Assembly: GCA_017431185.1 (NCBI GenBank)
Contig: JAFRLP010000444.1
Location: 1 to 8,786, forward strand
Source of the DNA: Victivallales bacterium
Lineage (GTDB): Bacteria; Verrucomicrobiota; Lentisphaeria; Oligosphaerales; Oligosphaeraceae
Reading direction: 5' to 3'
Length of the DNA stretch: 8,786 nucleotides
Part shown: in pieces, positions 5,842-8,786 of the stretch
Layout of the letters: each line of letters starts with the position of its first letter
How positions within the stretch are numbered: the first letter of the stretch is position 1
The notes under the pieces: model-generated
Database searches by the model: none
What the model was told of the DNA's origin: nothing
Seen by the model: only the letters and a program-made list of their open reading frames with translations
Program-made: the position numbers and the translations under genes

Positions 5842-6696
5842 ATGACATATACGATTGACACCCATATTCATACCCATGCCTTGTCAGACTGCTGCGAAGA
5901 TCCCTTGATGACCATAGAGAATATCGCGCGGCTGCTTGCTTCCCGTGGTTTTCGTGCAATGGCGGTTACCGACCATGTGTGGGACAATCCAGCCATTCCC
6001 TGCAATGAGTTTTATCGGCTTCATCCAGCCAGAGGCGTGTTGAAGCAGTGCGCAGAGATTCATTCAGGGAAATATCCGCTCAAGGTTTTGGCAGGCTGCG
6101 AGGCTGACATGCGCGCTCCAGGTGAGTTTGGCATCACGCCTGCGCTAAAGGAAAAACTGGACTTGGTAATCCTGTCCACCAATCATTTTCACATGCGGGA
6201 GTTTGTGGAACAGCCCAGGCCTGCCACTCCAGCAAACCTTGGCAAGTCGATGGCCGCATTTTTCCGTTCAGGCGTGTGTTCTGGCCTGGCGGACATACTT
6301 GCCCATCCCCTGTTTCCCATTGGCTACGAAGAACTGTTCGACCAGACCATCGCCACATTCTCGGACGAAGAACTCGTGGCACTCTGCGGAGAGGCGGCCA
6401 TACGCAAGATTGCGCTGGAAATCAACGCAGGAGTTCTTCACAGCATCGAGAAACATGGCTGCTCCCAGGAAAGCTACCTGCGCATTTTCACCTTGGCCAG
6501 GCAAATCGGTTGTCGTTTCACCTTTGGCAGCGATGCACATTGCCTTGCCGACTTCGATGAAATCCAGCGTTGTGAGACCTTTGCCAAACAAGCGGGAATC
6601 ACGCCCAGTCTATTGATTGACATTCCTCCCATGAAACACGGGTGTTTCATGGGAGCTGTTGACGACGGCGAGGCCGCCGTCGGTACCTCCAACTGA
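5842..6696 (+). CDS. PHP-domain metal-dependent phosphoesterase
   Basis: 284 residues with the metal-binding motifs of the PHP (polymerase and histidinol phosphatase) superfamily in order: DTHIHTH (6-12; His8, His10), TDH (43-45), GCEADM (85-90; Glu87), STNHFHM (112-118; His115, His117), AHPL (154-157; His155), LEIN (192-195) and GSDAH (229-233; Asp231, His233). All classical ligand positions appear filled, so an active tri-metal phosphoesterase is expected in the cytoplasm. Stand-alone PHP proteins include histidinol-phosphate phosphatases and nucleotide or nucleic-acid phosphoesterases; the substrate here is unknown. AAAGGA at 5828-5833, 8 bases before the ATG, supports the start. The conserved domain seems to end near residue 261. 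The last 23 residues, from Pro262, are encoded by two adjacent palindromes and are probably not part of the fold. The gene lies 153 bases from the divergent DUF89 gene. Confidence 0.88.
   Translation: MTYTIDTHIHTHALSDCCEDPLMTIENIARLLASRGFRAMAVTDHVWDNPAIPCNEFYRLHPARGVLKQCAEIHSGKYPLKVLAGCEADMRAPGEFGITPALKEKLDLVILSTNHFHMREFVEQPRPATPANLGKSMAAFFRSGVCSGLADILAHPLFPIGYEELFDQTIATFSDEELVALCGEAAIRKIALEINAGVLHSIEKHGCSQESYLRIFTLARQIGCRFTFGSDAHCLADFDEIQRCETFAKQAGITPSLLIDIPPMKHGCFMGAVDDGEAAVGTSN
6626..6655. repeat. Perfect 14-bp palindromic hairpin inside the end of the PHP gene
   Basis: CTCCCATGAAACAC (6626-6639) is followed by GG and then its exact reverse complement (6642-6655). A 28-of-28 match with a 2-base loop cannot be a coding requirement. 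No T-tract follows, so it is not a standard terminator. Together with the second hairpin it resembles a REP-like element. Confidence 0.85.
6663..6682. repeat. Second GC-rich hairpin at the end of the PHP gene
   Basis: CGACGGCG (6663-6670) pairs with CGCCGTCG (6675-6682) across the loop AGGC. It begins 7 bases after the 14-bp palindrome and ends 11 bases before the stop codon of the PHP gene. A GGTACC palindrome overlaps its right edge (6682-6687). The two hairpins probably form one composite element. Confidence 0.75.
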
Positions 6697-6744
6697 ATCC
6701 TGCACCTTCCCCGTGTCCACAAACCTCATCCAAGGAACATCAGC

Positions 6745-7422
6745 ATGAACAGAAGATTCACTCTCATTGAATTGCTTGTCGTGATTGCCATCATCAGCAT
6801 TCTGGCGGCAATGCTGTTGCCGGCATTGTCGAAAGCGCGTGGCAAGGCACGGCAGACAGCCTGCGTCAACAAACTCAAGAACATGGTCACGGCAATGCTT
6901 ATGTATGTGGATGAATATGAGGGCTACTGCCTGCCAAACGTGGGGGACAGCAATCAACAGCTTCACATCTGGGGCAAGAACTGGTACAGTTCCATCACTG
7001 GCTACATGGGGCTGCCACTGCGCACTGGTCCCTACTCCGCTGACTACTACCCATCCCCAAATCCGGGAATCATCACTTGCCCGGACGGGATTGCCCACCC
7101 GCCCTCCTGGTCTTATACCCGTGCCGGAAGCAACTACGGATATCGCATCGACTGGGGTATTCCGATGATTGGCTACACTTACAACATCTGGCAGGAAAGA
7201 GGACCAGAATGGAGGCTTCAGAAAATCGCTGTCTTCCAAAAGCCCAGTTCGATGTTCTTCCTGGCAGATGGCAATGACAGCATGGCGAACCAGACGGATG
7301 TGACGAAAATCTACCCTGGCGCCACCTGCAACATCGCCTATCGCCATGCAGGACAGGCCAACGCATCCTATCTGGACGGACATGTTGCCGCCACCAAGAA
7401 AATGGAACAGTACGTCGAATAG
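6745..7422 (+). CDS. Type II secretion/type IV pilus-like pseudopilin with H-x9-DG C-terminal motif
   Basis: 225 residues. The short leader MNRR precedes [20 protein letters not shown], a class III signal with the hydrophobic N-terminal helix of prepilin-like proteins and Glu at position +5 of the mature chain. The residue before the predicted cleavage site is Arg4, not the usual Gly. A charged stretch follows ([18 protein letters not shown]), then a globular domain rich in Tyr, Trp and Gly. It ends with His201-x9-Asp211-Gly212 in [17 protein letters not shown], the H-x9-DG motif of large pseudopilin families in Lentisphaerota, Planctomycetes and Verrucomicrobia. These proteins are expected to be inserted in the inner membrane and processed by a prepilin peptidase; their individual roles are mostly unknown. 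AAGGA at 6732-6736, 8 bases before the ATG, supports the start. The next gene starts 7 bases after the stop. Confidence 0.93.
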   Translation: MNRRFTLIELLVVIAIISILAAMLLPALSKARGKARQTACVNKLKNMVTAMLMYVDEYEGYCLPNVGDSNQQLHIWGKNWYSSITGYMGLPLRTGPYSADYYPSPNPGIITCPDGIAHPPSWSYTRAGSNYGYRIDWGIPMIGYTYNIWQERGPEWRLQKIAVFQKPSSMFFLADGNDSMANQTDVTKIYPGATCNIAYRHAGQANASYLDGHVAATKKMEQYVE

Positions 7423-7429
7423 ATAAAAG

Positions 7430-8786
7430 ATGTTCATGCACACTCCTTACCGTTTTTCCGCACTTCTCCTCTTTGCTCTCCTGACCATGGCAATGCCCTG
7501 GGCATCGGCGGCGATCTATACCCAGGACGACGACGGGGTGACAGTCAAAACTCCTTTTGCACAGCTCTGGTTTTCCAGAAAACAAGGCTACACCCTGCGA
7601 AAACTTACTGTCGGCAACCATTCGGTCGAGGCTGCAGGGGGAGTTGTCATCTGGTGGGACGGCGAACCAGACACCTACAGAAAACGCTATCCGGCGCCCG
7701 AAAAACCAGTCCATCTCTCTGGACAGCCCGCCGAATGCGTCATTCGAGAGCTGGGCAATGGTGAAGTGGAATTATGCGTGAAGCGTACCTTTAGTGGCGG
7801 CAGCGTGATGGAACGGATGGTCTTTGACGACTCCTGCCAGGCCAAGGGAACTCTCGATTTCCACTACTCCCAAAGACCATTCGCACTTGACTACGCCCTA
7901 CATGCCTGGAACATCAGCGGCACGAAAGGAAGGGGTATCTTTTATCCCGAACAAACCCATGACATCGCCATCAGGGAGGACTATCCGTGGAAACTCACAC
8001 CGTCCTGGAACTATTTTTACAATTCGGAGCTGGGGGTTGGAGCAGGGCTCGTCGCGCCCCAGGACGGCGGCCCATGGCAGAGTCTGGTCGGCAACACCAA
8101 AAGCCCTGCCGATGGTCTCGACATGGATGTCACTCTTCTGAAACTGACCACGCGTCCCTTGCGGCACGATGCGGTTCCTGGCACTGTTCACCTGAATTTC
8201 GGTTTGCTGCTGGGAGGGACGCCAGAACTGGCCGAAGGCTTGTCATTGGCACAACTCCCCGCCCCTCCTGACTTGGAAGTGGAGAATCTCCGCCTAGATC
8301 GACTGTGCGTCGAGCCAGGTGGTGAGCAGCGACTGACAGCCAGACTGGTCAACCATTCCGCAACTCCCTGCCCCGTTACCGTAGAGGTCGAGGCAGAATG
8401 GAGTCTGGGGCAAAAGACCTCTCTTGTCAAGCCAGAGCCCGTGGTCATCCCAGCTCATTCATCCTATCAATACATGCGGAATTGGACTTTCCCCACCGAT
8501 GTATCCTGGGGAGTGGAAATCTGCCTTCGAGTCCAAGGCAAACAGGGGACGGCGCTGACAGCACGGGAGTTTTGTGGGGTGAGCAATCGTGCAGCAAGAC
8601 TTGTTGGCCTGGGTATCTGCAACCCTGCCTTCTGCGGCACCCCTGGCACTGAGGATGCCTGGACAGAGGCGTACCGCAGGAACTATGTCGGTCTGCTCGA
8701 ATACTACTGCTGGTATCCTTCCGGCATCGGCGGACTGGCCCCGACAGAAGAGAGCTGGCATCCCCATATGGACTTGGAGGGAATGA
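7430..8786 (+). CDS. Large secreted protein of unrecognised family, 3' end outside the window
   Basis: An open frame of 452 codons without a stop, starting at ATG 7430 (a second ATG at 7436 is equally possible; neither has a clear Shine-Dalgarno site, so coupling to the preceding gene is likely). The N-terminus is a Sec-type signal peptide: Arg8, a hydrophobic core (LLLFALLTMAM) and probable cleavage after ASA near residue 27-28. Residues about 29-275 look like an all-beta region rich in Trp, Tyr and Gly (VVIWWDGEPDTY, PSWNYFYNSELGVGAGLVAP), in the style of carbohydrate-active enzyme accessory domains. Residues about 280-385 resemble an Ig-like or CARDB-like beta-sandwich (VEPGGEQRLTARLVNHS). 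From about 388 a new domain begins (RLVGLGICNPAF, then RRNYVGLLEYYCWYPSGIGG), possibly the first strands of a catalytic barrel. I do not recognise the family. A glycoside hydrolase or other extracellular polysaccharide-acting protein is a reasonable guess only. Confidence 0.85.
   Translation, partial: MFMHTPYRFSALLLFALLTMAMPWASAAIYTQDDDGVTVKTPFAQLWFSRKQGYTLRKLTVGNHSVEAAGGVVIWWDGEPDTYRKRYPAPEKPVHLSGQPAECVIRELGNGEVELCVKRTFSGGSVMERMVFDDSCQAKGTLDFHYSQRPFALDYALHAWNISGTKGRGIFYPEQTHDIAIREDYPWKLTPSWNYFYNSELGVGAGLVAPQDGGPWQSLVGNTKSPADGLDMDVTLLKLTTRPLRHDAVPGTVHLNFGLLLGGTPELAEGLSLAQLPAPPDLEVENLRLDRLCVEPGGEQRLTARLVNHSATPCPVTVEVEAEWSLGQKTSLVKPEPVVIPAHSSYQYMRNWTFPTDVSWGVEICLRVQGKQGTALTAREFCGVSNRAARLVGLGICNPAFCGTPGTEDAWTEAYRRNYVGLLEYYCWYPSGIGGLAPTEESWHPHMDLEGM

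Noticed and set aside
6626..6682. The double hairpin as an intrinsic terminator for the PHP gene.
   Set aside because: It lies before the stop codon and neither hairpin is followed by a run of T.
6610..7443. 277-codon minus-strand open frame opposite the pseudopilin and the end of the PHP gene.
   Set aside because: Its protein has no recognisable motif and it overlaps two genes with convincing domains and ribosome sites.

Overview
The window looks like chromosome of an anaerobic or facultative bacterium, most likely from the Lentisphaerota (Victivallales-like) or a close PVC relative. The main reason is a pseudopilin at 6745-7422. Its N-terminus begins with a [24 protein letters not shown] helix and its C-terminus carries an H-x9-DG motif, a combination found in large gene families in that group. 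A GC-rich genome, an Rnf complex and traces of polysaccharide-degrading genes fit. The taxonomic call is an inference from family knowledge, not from a search.

Left half (1-4479): five co-directional genes of an Rnf electron-transfer complex, in the order rnfB (5' end missing), rnfC, rnfD, rnfG, rnfE. They are tightly packed, with one 4-base ATGA overlap, and end at a strong intrinsic terminator (4447-4479). The complex couples ferredoxin oxidation and NAD+ reduction to movement of Na+ or H+ across the cytoplasmic membrane. rnfA does not follow rnfE, so if present it should lie upstream of rnfB (order A-B-C-D-G-E) or elsewhere. Several Rnf subunits deviate at cofactor sites: a Ser replaces an expected Fe-S cysteine in RnfB, the flavin-attachment motifs of RnfD and RnfG each have one substitution, and RnfE has a CxxCxxC tail.

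Middle (4480-5841): a spacer that looks empty on the plus strand but holds, on the minus strand, a short frame-broken remnant of a polygalacturonase-like (GH28/pectate-lyase-3 type) N-terminus. It is followed by a minus-strand DUF89 damage-control phosphatase (4813-5688). An AT-rich 153-base divergent region with candidate promoters in both directions and a small inverted repeat separates this from the next gene.

Right part (5842-8786): a PHP-domain metallo-phosphoesterase whose last 23 codons are built from two consecutive palindromes, then the H-x9-DG pseudopilin, then, only 7 bases later, a large secreted protein of unrecognised family that runs off the window end. The pseudopilin and the secreted protein are probably co-transcribed and may act together at the cell surface or in export. 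No tRNA, rRNA, CRISPR array, insertion sequence or phage gene was seen.
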